Shown here: positions 57,395 to 64,000 of the stretch, one piece after another
How positions within the stretch are numbered: position 1 is the stretch's first letter
Layout of the letters: the number at the start of each line of letters is the position of its first letter
DNA from: Streptomyces sp. B93
GTDB lineage: Bacteria; Actinomycetota; Actinomycetes; Streptomycetales; Streptomycetaceae
Assembly: GCF_018070565.1 (NCBI RefSeq)
Contig: NZ_JAGPXL010000006.1
Coordinates: forward strand, 62,001-126,000
Length of the DNA: 64,000 bases
Reading direction: 5' to 3'
Program-made: the position numbers and the translations under genes
The notes under the pieces: model-generated
Database searches by the model: none
Told to the model about the DNA's origin: nothing
The model's input: only the letters and a program-made list of their open reading frames with translations

Positions 57395-57684
57395 TCAGGG
57401 GTGCCGCCTCGGTCGGGTCCGCTCGGCACCGCCGCCCCGGCCCGGCCCGAACCGCTGACAGGTGCCGCCTCGATCCGGTCCGCTCAGGACCGCCGCCCCA
57501 GCCCGGCCCGAACCGCTCACAGATGCCGCCTCGGTTCAGCCGCGCGCAGGGGTGCCGCCTCGGCCCGGCCGCCTGGAACCGCCGGCCCGGCCCAGTCCAC
57601 TCGGCACCGCCGCTCCGGCCCCATCCGGTCAGCACCGCCGCCCCAGCCCCGTCCGGTCAGCACTGCCGCCCCCGCCCCGTCCGG
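57395..57684. repeat. degenerate 25-33-bp tandem repeats between helicase and cutC
   Basis: About ten imperfect units of the form G[CT][AG]CCGCCNC...CCGGTCA or CCGCTCAG fill the space between the convergent helD-like and cutC genes. The last three units (from about 57601) are nearly identical 28-mers around CACCGCCGCCCCAGCCCCGT. C-rich on the plus strand. No gene or terminator hairpin is evident; the array may itself act as the convergent-transcription barrier. Confidence 0.7.
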
Positions 57685-58377
57685 TCAGGGCTGGTCGAGG
57701 GCCTCGCGCCACTCCCGCACCGCCCTCGCCGACACCGGCCCGGCCCACCCGTCCGGCCGGGCCGCGCCGCCGATGTGGAAGGCGTCGATACCGGCGGCGA
57801 GCAGGTCGGGCACATGGTCGAGCCGGAGGCCGCCGCCGACCAGGATCCGGGGCGCGTACCCCTGCTCCCCGTGCCGTGCCGCCTCGGCGAGGAGGGTGGG
57901 GAGGCCGTCGTCGACGCCGGTGTCGGCGCCCGCCGTGAGGTAGGTGTCGAGGCCGGGGAGGCCGTCGAGCTGCTTGCGCAGGGCGTCGCGGTCGGCGGCC
58001 CGGTCGATGGCCCGGTGGAAGGTCCACCGGCAGCCGTCCAGCGCGCCGACGACGCGCTCCACGGCGTCCAGGTCGACCCCGCCGTCGGCGTCGAGGAAGC
58101 CGAGCACGAACTCCGTCGCCCCGGCCTCCCGCATCTCCTCCGCGACACCGACCAGCCGCTCGACGTCCCCGGCAGCGAACCCGTCCGCCAGCCGCACCAT
58201 CACGCGCAGCGGAATGTCGACGGCGGCACGGATCGCGGCCACGGTCGCGGTCGGCGGGGTGAGCCCGTCGGCCGCCATCTCGGTGACCAGTTCGAGGCGG
58301 TCCGCGCCTCCGGCCTGGGCGGCGACCGCGTCCTCGGCGTCGAGGGCGATCACCTCCAGGAGCGCACGCGTGCTCAT
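57685..58377 (-). CDS. cutC: CutC family protein
   Basis: A 230-residue TIM-barrel CutC protein: LEVIALDAEDAVAAQAGGADRLEL at the start (only pattern noted), FHRAIDRAADRDALRKQL in the centre and ILVGGGLRLDHVPDL with FHIGGAARPDG at the end. CutC was named for copper tolerance, but direct copper handling is disputed, and an enzymatic role on a small sugar or other metabolite is possible. Start ATG 58377. A DasR-like operator lies upstream, which hints at aminosugar metabolism. Confidence 0.93.
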   Translation of the reverse strand: MSTRALLEVIALDAEDAVAAQAGGADRLELVTEMAADGLTPPTATVAAIRAAVDIPLRVMVRLADGFAAGDVERLVGVAEEMREAGATEFVLGFLDADGGVDLDAVERVVGALDGCRWTFHRAIDRAADRDALRKQLDGLPGLDTYLTAGADTGVDDGLPTLLAEAARHGEQGYAPRILVGGGLRLDHVPDLLAAGIDAFHIGGAARPDGWAGPVSARAVREWREALDQP

Positions 58378-58412
58378 AGGACCCCTTTCCTCGGGTTTCC
58401 CCTGGAGCGGCT

Positions 58413-58428
58413 ACAGGTCTAGTCCAAT
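58413..58428. promoter_or_regulatory. DasR-responsive element (dre)-like site upstream of cutC
   Basis: ACAGGTCTAGTCCAAT matches the DasR consensus A(C/G)TGGTCTAGACCA(A/G/C)T at 14 of 16 positions, with the central GGTCTAG intact. It lies 36 bases before the cutC ATG, where the promoter should be. DasR is the GntR repressor of N-acetylglucosamine metabolism in Streptomyces. Confidence 0.6.
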
Positions 58429-58519
58429 ATCAGGGTACGCCGGGGAAGGGCCACGATCACATCCGATGTTCGGCCGCGCATATCCGGCCGTCGTTCAGCC
58501 GGGGACGATCGGGGGGTGA

Positions 58520-59200
58520 TCACCCGTAGATGTTCAGCTCCCCGGCCTCCACCCCCGCCAGCTCGAACCCGGCCCCGCCGTCCGGCACGGCGCGCCCCGC
58601 GTACAGCCGTACGAGGGTCGGGGCGTCGCCGATGTAGCGGGCGGGGGTCCGCTCCCCGCCTCCGTCCCCGAGCAGCAACGGCTCGTCGAGGTCGTCGAGA
58701 TCGGCGTGCAGCGGCACATGCCCCCGCTCCCGGGTCACCCACGCCAGCAGCTGAAGCGCGTGCGGCAGCCCCGGCCCCGCGTACGCCCCCGGCTCGCCGA
58801 GCGCCTCGCGCACATCCCCGGCGTGCACCCACTCCCCCAGCGCCAGCGCGTCCAGCCGCCCCCGGGTCCTGGCCAGCACCGGCCCCGTCTCCGTCATCCC
58901 CCGCTCCAGCTCGTCGAGGATCCGCGCGGAGGTCCAGTCGGCGCGCTCGGCGATGTCCCGGTCGTTCGACTCGGGCGAGAAGACACCCTCCTCGAACCGT
59001 TTCTCCAGCACCCTGCTGAACGCGGCGGAACAGTGCGCGAGCACATCCCGCACCGTCCACCCCGGACACGCCGGCACCGGCCGCCCGAAGTCCTCCTCCG
59101 CCCGCCCCCGCAGCAGCGGCAGCAGCGCGTCCCGCTCGACGACCAGCAACCGGCCCGGCAGCTCGGCGTCCCGTCCGTTGTGCACATCCGTGGCAGTCAT
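58520..59200 (-). CDS. Maleylpyruvate isomerase family mycothiol-dependent enzyme
   Basis: A 226-residue protein. PVPACPGWTVRDVLAHCSAAF is the family opening (metal-binding His in AHC), and ALALGEWVHAGDVREALGEP holds the second His-Asp pair. The family uses mycothiol as cofactor or forms thiol S-transferases. ATG 59200 is chosen over 59209 because TAGCGT (59208-59213, minus strand) sits 13 bases before it, the spacing of leaderless promoters here. Divergent from the HD-domain gene. Confidence 0.85.
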   Translation of the reverse strand: MTATDVHNGRDAELPGRLLVVERDALLPLLRGRAEEDFGRPVPACPGWTVRDVLAHCSAAFSRVLEKRFEEGVFSPESNDRDIAERADWTSARILDELERGMTETGPVLARTRGRLDALALGEWVHAGDVREALGEPGAYAGPGLPHALQLLAWVTRERGHVPLHADLDDLDEPLLLGDGGGERTPARYIGDAPTLVRLYAGRAVPDGGAGFELAGVEAGELNIYG

Positions 59201-59250
59201 GGGGACCACGCTAGGCGGAGGATGCCGGTCGTCGGCGGCAGAATGGCCGC

Positions 59251-59907
59251 ATGGCCGACGACCCGACCCCCCTGAGCGCCCTCCGCTTCCGCTTCGCCCA
59301 CGCCCTGGAAGGGGTCCGGGGGCCGGGTGGGGCGCCCGACCCGGGGCCGTACGCGGAGAACCTGCTGGCGCGCTGGAGCGAGCCCCAGCGGCACTACCAC
59401 ACGGTGGCGCACCTCGCGGCGGTGCTCGGGCACATCGACGTGCTGGAGGAGTACGCGGCCGACCCGGACGTCGTCCGGCTCGCCGCCTGGTTCCACGACG
59501 CGGTCTACTTCCCCGACCGTTCGGAGAACGAGGAGCGGTCGGCGCGGCTCGCCGAGCGGGCGCTGCCGGAGGCGGGCGTGTCGCCGGAGAAGACCGCCGA
59601 GGTGGCCCGGCTGGTGCGGCTCACCGTCACGCACGACCCCGCCGCCGACGATGCCGACGGCCAGGTGCTGTGCGACGCCGACCTGGCGATCCTCGCCGCC
59701 GCCCCGTCCGCGTACGCCGCGTACACCGCCGCCGTACGCGAGGAGTACGGCTTCGTCCCGAACGACGCCTTCCGCGAGGGACGCGCCGCCGTGCTGCGGC
59801 AACTCCTCGGTCTGCCGCGCCTGTTCCACACCCCGTACGGCGCCGAGCACTGGGAGGCGACCGCCCGCTACAACCTCACCGGCGAGCTGGAAATGCTGTC
59901 GTCCTGA
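59251..59907 (+). CDS. HD-domain metal-dependent hydrolase
   Basis: A 218-residue protein with HD-superfamily ligands: HYHTVAHLAAVLGHI, AAWFHDAVYFPDRSENEE (His-Asp) and VLCDADLAILAA (Asp). Such proteins hydrolyse phosphoesters or nucleotides with a divalent metal. The match is to the small actinobacterial 'predicted metal-dependent HD hydrolase' group. Start ATG 59251; 50 bases from the divergent mycothiol-enzyme gene. Substrate unknown. Confidence 0.85.
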   Translation: MADDPTPLSALRFRFAHALEGVRGPGGAPDPGPYAENLLARWSEPQRHYHTVAHLAAVLGHIDVLEEYAADPDVVRLAAWFHDAVYFPDRSENEERSARLAERALPEAGVSPEKTAEVARLVRLTVTHDPAADDADGQVLCDADLAILAAAPSAYAAYTAAVREEYGFVPNDAFREGRAAVLRQLLGLPRLFHTPYGAEHWEATARYNLTGELEMLSS

Positions 59908-59935
59908 GAGCGCCGTCCGGTCTAGCCTGCTCGGC

Positions 59936-61039
59936 ATGCGCATCACGGGTGGGGAACAGGTACGGCAGGCCGTCGCGGACGCGGTGGCGGTGCTCGGCAC
60001 GGCGACCGGGCGGGACTGGGGCACCGTCAGGGCGGGATCGCTGGAGTGGAGCTGCCGGGGGACGGCCGCGCACATCGCCAGCGACCTGATCGCCTACGCG
60101 GGGAACCTGGCGGGGCGCGCCCAGAGCGCCTACGTCCCCTTCGAGATCACCGTCGACGGCACGGACGACGGCCTCGACCCCGCCGACAACGCGGGCCTCC
60201 TGCACGTCATCGAGACCACCGGCGCCCTCCTCACCGCCACCGTCGACACCACCCCGCGGCATGTGCGCGCCTTCCACCCGTACCCGTTCCGCAGCGCGAA
60301 CCGCGAGGGCTTCGCCGCGATGGGCATCGCCGAGGTGCTGCTGCACACCCACGACATGGCGCAGGGCCTCGGCCTGGCCTACGAGCCGCCCGCCGAGCTG
60401 TGCCGGTTCGTGCTGACGCGGATCTTCCCGCACGTCCGCCCGGGCCCCGACCACTGGCACACCCTGCTGTGGGCGACGGGCCGCGGCGAACTGCCCGGCC
60501 GCCCCCGGCTCACCGAGTGGCGCTGGAGCAACAACCTCGTGATCACCTCCGAACGCCTCACCCTGGAGGGCGTCACCCCGGCCGCCGCGTTCGACCTGGC
60601 CGCGGGCGGCGACGGTGGCTTCGACTGGGTCGAGGGCGGCCCCATCGACGGCACCCGCGAGGGCGCCGGAATGCTGCTGAAGCAGTACGAGGCGGGGACG
60701 CACCGCCCCGAGTGGGGCATGTACGTCCTGGTCCGCCCCGACGACGACCGCGCCCTCGGCGCCATGGGCTTCCACGGCACCCCCGACCCCGACGGCCGCG
60801 TCGAGATCGGCTACGACCTCGCCGAACCGGCCCGCGGCCACGGCTACGCCACCGAAGCCCTGCGCACCCTCGCCGCCTGGGCGCTGGCGCGCGACGACGT
60901 CCGTACGGTCTTCGCCACCGTCGAACGGGACAACACCGCGTCCCGGGCGGTCCTCAAGCGCGCCGGGTTCACCCAGGTGAGCGCTCCGGAGGACGACGGG
61001 GGCGACGGGGGGCTGTACGCGTACGAGCTGCGCGGCTGA
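59936..61039 (+). CDS. Fusion: mycothiol-MPI/DinB-like domain plus GNAT acetyltransferase
   Basis: A 367-residue two-domain protein. Residues 1-205 look like a DinB/maleylpyruvate-isomerase-type helical domain (WSCRGTAAHIASDLIAYAGN; MGIAEVLLHTHDMAQGLGL holds the His-Asp ligands). Residues 210-367 form a GNAT N-acetyltransferase: EIGYDLAEPARGHGYATEAL carries the acetyl-CoA R/Q-x-x-G-x-G/A loop, and NTASRAVLKRAGF the C-terminal motif. TAGCCT 13 bases before ATG 59936 marks a leaderless start. The fusion suggests a thiol-linked or amine substrate acetylated after the first step; this is inference. Confidence 0.85.
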   Translation: MRITGGEQVRQAVADAVAVLGTATGRDWGTVRAGSLEWSCRGTAAHIASDLIAYAGNLAGRAQSAYVPFEITVDGTDDGLDPADNAGLLHVIETTGALLTATVDTTPRHVRAFHPYPFRSANREGFAAMGIAEVLLHTHDMAQGLGLAYEPPAELCRFVLTRIFPHVRPGPDHWHTLLWATGRGELPGRPRLTEWRWSNNLVITSERLTLEGVTPAAAFDLAAGGDGGFDWVEGGPIDGTREGAGMLLKQYEAGTHRPEWGMYVLVRPDDDRALGAMGFHGTPDPDGRVEIGYDLAEPARGHGYATEALRTLAAWALARDDVRTVFATVERDNTASRAVLKRAGFTQVSAPEDDGGDGGLYAYELRG

Positions 61040-61101
61040 GGCGGGCTTCCCCGTTGACGATCTCGTGGCCTGAGCCATTGCCAGTCGCTACGGTGGGAAC
61101 C

Positions 61102-61692
61102 ATGACCGCACGGCCCGACTGGATGCGCCCGCCGCGCGCGGAAGGCTGGTTCGCGGAGGACCTGGACCGCCTCCCCGAGGCGCCCCGCCATACCGAGCTG
61201 ATCGACGGAGCGCTCGTCTTCATGCTGTCGCCCCAGCGGTCCTGGCACGGCCGCCTCGTCACCGCCCTCACGACCACACTCATGGAAGCCGCACCGGCCG
61301 GTTTCGAGGTCGAACGGGAGATGACGATAAGGCTCGACGAGCGCAACCGGCCGGAACCCGACCTCCTCGTGACAACCGCCCCCTACGACCCTCACCGCAC
61401 CTGGTACGCCCCGGACGAGGTGCGGCTCGTCATCGAGGTCGTCTCACCCGAGTCCGCGCACCGCGACCGCACGGTCAAGCTGCGCAAGTACGCGGAGGCG
61501 GGCATCCCGCACTACTGGTGCGTCGAGGACGAGCACGGCGCTCCGGTCGTCCACATCTACGAACTCGACGAACCGACCAGCCTCTACGCACCCGCGGGAA
61601 TCTTCCGCGGCACCCTGAAGCGTCCCGTCCCCTTCGAGATCAGCCTCGACCTCGACACGCTCACCCCGCCCACCGGCACGACCGGCGCCTAG
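61102..61692 (+). CDS. Uma2 family endonuclease-fold protein
   Basis: A 196-residue Uma2 (DUF820) protein with intact motifs: EPDLLV (Pro-Asp), LVIEVVSPESAHRDRTVKLRKY with Glu and Asp-x-x-x-Lys spacing, and AGIPHYW. It has a PD-(D/E)xK nuclease-like core. ATG 61102 is preceded by GGGAACC and by TACGGT 13 bases upstream. Role unknown. Its last bases overlap the convergent DUF4031 gene by four. Confidence 0.88.
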   Translation: MTARPDWMRPPRAEGWFAEDLDRLPEAPRHTELIDGALVFMLSPQRSWHGRLVTALTTTLMEAAPAGFEVEREMTIRLDERNRPEPDLLVTTAPYDPHRTWYAPDEVRLVIEVVSPESAHRDRTVKLRKYAEAGIPHYWCVEDEHGAPVVHIYELDEPTSLYAPAGIFRGTLKRPVPFEISLDLDTLTPPTGTTGA

Positions 61693-61955
61693 GCGCTGCG
61701 CCCCTTGGGCCTGCGCAGCCCCGCCGCGGTGAGGAGTCTCACCACCTCGCGGCTGCTCACCTCCACCGCCCCGGCGCGCACCGCGTCGGCGTAGCGGTGG
61801 GACGGGAGGTCGTAGTGGTCGCGTTCGAAGGCGCGGCGGGGCACGCCCAACCGTTCGGCGAACCGGTGGAGTTCGTCGAAGGAGCGGTCGCTGACGAGAT
61901 GGGACCACATACGGCCGTGGCCCGGCCAGGTGGGCGGGTCGATGTAGACGGTCAC
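61689..61955 (-). CDS. DUF4031 protein
   Basis: An 88-residue DUF4031 protein starting VTVYIDPPTWPGHGRMWSHL, with ELHRFAERLGVPRRAF and HYDLPSHRYADAV, the conserved core. The GTG at 61955 overlaps the stop of the upstream gene (GTGA), so they are coupled. Function of the family is unknown. Confidence 0.85.
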   Translation of the reverse strand: MTVYIDPPTWPGHGRMWSHLVSDRSFDELHRFAERLGVPRRAFERDHYDLPSHRYADAVRAGAVEVSSREVVRLLTAAGLRRPKGRSA

Positions 61956-62332
61956 GACGACGCGGACGCCCCGCCCCCGCCGAGGGCGCCGACCGCGGCG
62001 ACCTTCACACCCGCCTGGTGGCAGACCCAGTGCGGGTCGGGCCCCAGCTCTGGCTCGACCTCCAGGGCGTGCGGGTCGCCGGTGCCGCAGACCGGGCACA
62101 GCGGCCAGCGGCCGTACCGCTCCAACAGGGCGTCCTGTACGTCCTGTGCGACCAGTCCGGCGAGGAACTCCGCGCCGTCCGGCCACTGCTCGACCCACCA
62201 GCGCCGCTGCACGACGGACTCCTCCACCAGCGACACCACGTCCGCCTCGGCGACCTCACGCGCCACCAGATCGGCGAGCACGAGGGCGCGCGCGGCATGC
62301 AGAGCCTGTTCCAGGGGGCTGATGGGGTCCAT
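61952..62332 (-). CDS. Hypothetical zinc-ribbon-like protein, 126 aa
   Basis: ATG 62332 encodes MDPISPLEQALHAARALVLA; a helical half (VSLVEESVVQRRWWVEQW) is followed by CPVCGTGDPHALEVEPELG and WVCHQAG, giving three cysteines and histidines that may bind zinc. First gene of a two-gene unit with DUF4031, divergent from the RpiR regulator. Not otherwise recognised. Confidence 0.75.
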   Translation of the reverse strand: MDPISPLEQALHAARALVLADLVAREVAEADVVSLVEESVVQRRWWVEQWPDGAEFLAGLVAQDVQDALLERYGRWPLCPVCGTGDPHALEVEPELGPDPHWVCHQAGVKVAAVGALGGGGASASS

Positions 62333-62351
62333 GCACCTATTGTGCGCACTC

Positions 62352-62381
62352 TTGACCAACGGACCGAACTGGAAATATTTT
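62352..62381 (+). promoter_or_regulatory. promoter of the RpiR regulator
   Basis: TTGACC (62352-62357) and TATTTT (62376-62381) are separated by 18 bases. The -10 element starts 12 bases before GTG 62388, so the transcript would begin at or next to the start codon (leaderless). Confidence 0.6.
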
Positions 62382-62387
62382 TCATAT

Positions 62388-63332
62388 GTGAACCGCAACG
62401 TGAAGGAAACTTTCGCGGAGGGGAAGCCCACGACCGCCCCGGCCCCGTCCCCTCCCGCCCCCGCAGCTCTCGCCGCCAAAGTACGTACCCTCGCCCCCTC
62501 CATGACACGCTCCATGCAGCGCGTCGCCGAGGCCGTGGCGAACGACCCGGCGGGCTGCGCCGCCCTCACGGTCACCGGTCTCGCCGAACTCACCGGCACC
62601 AGCGAGGCCACCGTCGTACGCACCGCCCGCCTCCTCGGCTACCCCGGCTACCGCGACCTGCGCCTCGCCCTCGCCGGCCTCGCCGCCCAGCAGCAGTCCG
62701 GCCGCGCGCCCGCCATCACCACCGACATCGCCGTGGACGACCCCATCGCGGACGTGGTGGCGAAACTCGCCTACGACGAACAGCAGACCCTCGCCGACAC
62801 CGCCGCGGGCCTCGACACCACCCAGCTCAGCGCCGCCGTCGCCGCCCTCGCCACCGCCCGCCGCACCGACGTCTACGGCATCGGCGCCTCCGGCCTCGTC
62901 GCCCAGGACCTCACCCAGAAACTCCTGCGCATAGGCCTGATAGCGCACGCCCACAGCGATCCGCACCTCGCCGTCACCAACGCCGTACAACTGCGCGCCG
63001 GAGACGTCGCCATCGCCATCACCCACTCCGGCTCCACCGGCGACGTCATCGAGCCACTGCGGGTCGCCTTCGAACACGGCGCCACGACCGTCGCCATCAC
63101 CGGCCGCCCCGACTCCCCGGTCACCCAGTACGCCGACCACGTACTGACGACCGCGACCTCCCGGGAGACGGAACTGCGCCCCGCCGCGATGTCCTCCCGG
63201 ACCAGTCAGCTGCTGGTCGTGGACTGCCTGTTCGTGGGCGTCGCGCAGCGCACCTACGAGACGGCGGCCCCCGCCCTCTCCGCGTCCTACGAGGCGCTGG
63301 CCCACCGGCACCGGAGCGCACCGCGCGGCTGA
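62388..63332 (+). CDS. MurR/RpiR family transcriptional regulator
   Basis: A 314-residue regulator. The N-terminal RpiR helix-turn-helix (MQRVAEAVANDPAGCAALTV, then GLAELTGTSEATVVRTARLLG) is followed by a SIS sugar-phosphate isomerase-like domain (YGIGASGLVAQDL; ITHSGSTGDVIEPL). It lies 48 bases upstream of murQ on the same strand, so it probably controls murQ in response to N-acetylmuramate 6-phosphate or a related sugar phosphate. GTG 62388 is supported by the promoter spacing; GTG 62400 is the alternative. Confidence 0.9.
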   Translation: MNRNVKETFAEGKPTTAPAPSPPAPAALAAKVRTLAPSMTRSMQRVAEAVANDPAGCAALTVTGLAELTGTSEATVVRTARLLGYPGYRDLRLALAGLAAQQQSGRAPAITTDIAVDDPIADVVAKLAYDEQQTLADTAAGLDTTQLSAAVAALATARRTDVYGIGASGLVAQDLTQKLLRIGLIAHAHSDPHLAVTNAVQLRAGDVAIAITHSGSTGDVIEPLRVAFEHGATTVAITGRPDSPVTQYADHVLTTATSRETELRPAAMSSRTSQLLVVDCLFVGVAQRTYETAAPALSASYEALAHRHRSAPRG

Positions 63333-63380
63333 GCCCCGTCGCACGTCACTGACACCCACGTCGAAGAGAGCCGCCTCTCC

Positions 63381-64000
63381 ATGACCTCATCCACCTCCGG
63401 CCCCCACGACCTGCGCGCCCAGTTGGAGACCCTGACCACCGAGGCCTTCCGCCCCGAACTCGCCGACATCGACCGCCTCCCCACCGTCGAGGTGGCACGG
63501 CTGATGAACGCCGAGGACGCGACCGTCCCCGCCGCCGTCGCCCGGCGCCTCCCCGAGATCGCCGCCGCCATCGACGCCACGGCCGACCGGATGAGCAGGG
63601 GCGGCCGCCTCATCTACGCGGGCGCGGGCACCGCGGGCCGCCTCGGCGTCCTCGACGCCTCCGAGTGCCCGCCCACCTTCAACACCGACCCCGGCCAGGT
63701 CCTCGGCCTCATCGCGGGCGGCCCCTCCGCCATGGTCACCTCCTCCGAGGGCGCCGAGGACTCCCGCGAACTCGCCGCCGCCGACCTGACCGCGATCGCC
63801 CTCACCGCCGACGACACGGTCGTGGGCGTCTCCGCGTCCGGCCGCACCCCCTACGCCGTGAGCGCGGTCGAACACGCCCGGACCCTCGGCGCGTTGACCA
63901 TCGGCCTCGCCTGCAACGAGCACAGCGCCCTCGCCTCCGCCGCCGACCACGGCATCGAGATCGTCACCGGCCCCGAACTGCTCACCGGCTCCACCCGCCT
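63381..64000 (+). CDS. murQ: N-acetylmuramic acid 6-phosphate etherase, cut by window end
   Basis: The first 206 residues are present. TEAFRPELADIDRLPTVEVA, LIYAGAGTAGRLGVLDASEC and the catalytic-Glu region PPTF, plus FIGLIAGG-like GLIAGGPSAM, identify MurQ, a SIS-domain lyase that removes lactate from MurNAc-6-phosphate to give GlcNAc-6-phosphate during cell-wall recycling. ATG 63381 follows GAGAG. The usual length is about 300 residues, so roughly 100 lie outside. Probably regulated by the adjacent RpiR protein. Confidence 0.95.
   Translation, partial: MTSSTSGPHDLRAQLETLTTEAFRPELADIDRLPTVEVARLMNAEDATVPAAVARRLPEIAAAIDATADRMSRGGRLIYAGAGTAGRLGVLDASECPPTFNTDPGQVLGLIAGGPSAMVTSSEGAEDSRELAAADLTAIALTADDTVVGVSASGRTPYAVSAVEHARTLGALTIGLACNEHSALASAADHGIEIVTGPELLTGSTR

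Noticed and set aside
59911..59930. A second DasR-like site (CGGTCTAGCCTG) before the MPI-GNAT fusion
   Set aside because: Too many mismatches to the consensus, and TAGCCT is better explained as the -10 hexamer of a leaderless promoter.

Overview
The window is chromosomal DNA of a Streptomyces or very close relative. The pointers are: very strong G/C preference at third codon positions, frequent GTG and TTG starts, many four-base start/stop overlaps, a complete 'conservon' (cvnA-F) with two cytochrome P450 genes, the futalosine-route menaquinone genes mqnB and mqnD, an XRE/DUF397 regulator pair, and mycothiol-dependent-type enzymes. Both ends cut genes: an AtuA/DUF1446 protein on the left and murQ on the right. 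No rRNA, tRNA or CRISPR array was found.

Layout. 1-8.2 kb: AtuA-like plus TIGR03084 operon, MFS and EamA exporters, a Nudix hydrolase and a 948-residue flavin/Fe-S dehydrogenase. 8.4-14.6 kb: the conservon, with a sensor-kinase-like CvnA (long 11-residue-repeat coiled coil and a 14-residue repeat tail), Roadblock CvnB, DUF742 CvnC, GTPase-like CvnD, a P450 lacking the ExxR arginine and a normal P450. 14.6-20.9 kb: serC, a drug ABC exporter with a divergent TetR regulator, a secreted anchored protein, an SGNH hydrolase and a Uma2-type nuclease. 20.9-22.4 kb: a gene-free 1.5-kb imperfect palindrome built of 60-bp repeats. 22.4-46.3 kb: XRE/DUF397 pair, aldo-keto reductase, 2'-5' RNA ligase family protein, MFS plus MarR, NCS2 permease, P-type ATPase, a sacsin-type ATPase, DUF3027, DUF2771, mqnB-mqnD, a cold-shock protein and a helicase-associated WYL-type protein.

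46.3-53.5 kb is an accessory island. It separates the helicase-associated gene from the XPB helicase gene, its direct neighbour in mycobacteria (Rv0862c/Rv0861c). It holds two small secreted peptides, truncated IstB and regulator remnants, a four-gene run that ends in a class I aminoacyl-tRNA-synthetase-like protein coupled to an ASCH-domain protein, a DinB protein, and a large serine recombinase. The recombinase is disabled by an amber codon exactly at the catalytic serine and by a frameshift. 53.5-64 kb returns to core genes: XPB, a HelD-like helicase, cutC (with a DasR-like site), mycothiol-type enzymes, an HD protein, a second Uma2 protein, DUF4031, an RpiR regulator and murQ.

The most unusual items are the 1.5-kb nested palindrome, the aaRS-like/ASCH pair in the island, the amber-at-serine recombinase, and the conservon with its atypical P450. 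Many genes carry a TANNNT hexamer 12-13 bases before the start codon, the layout expected for leaderless transcripts.
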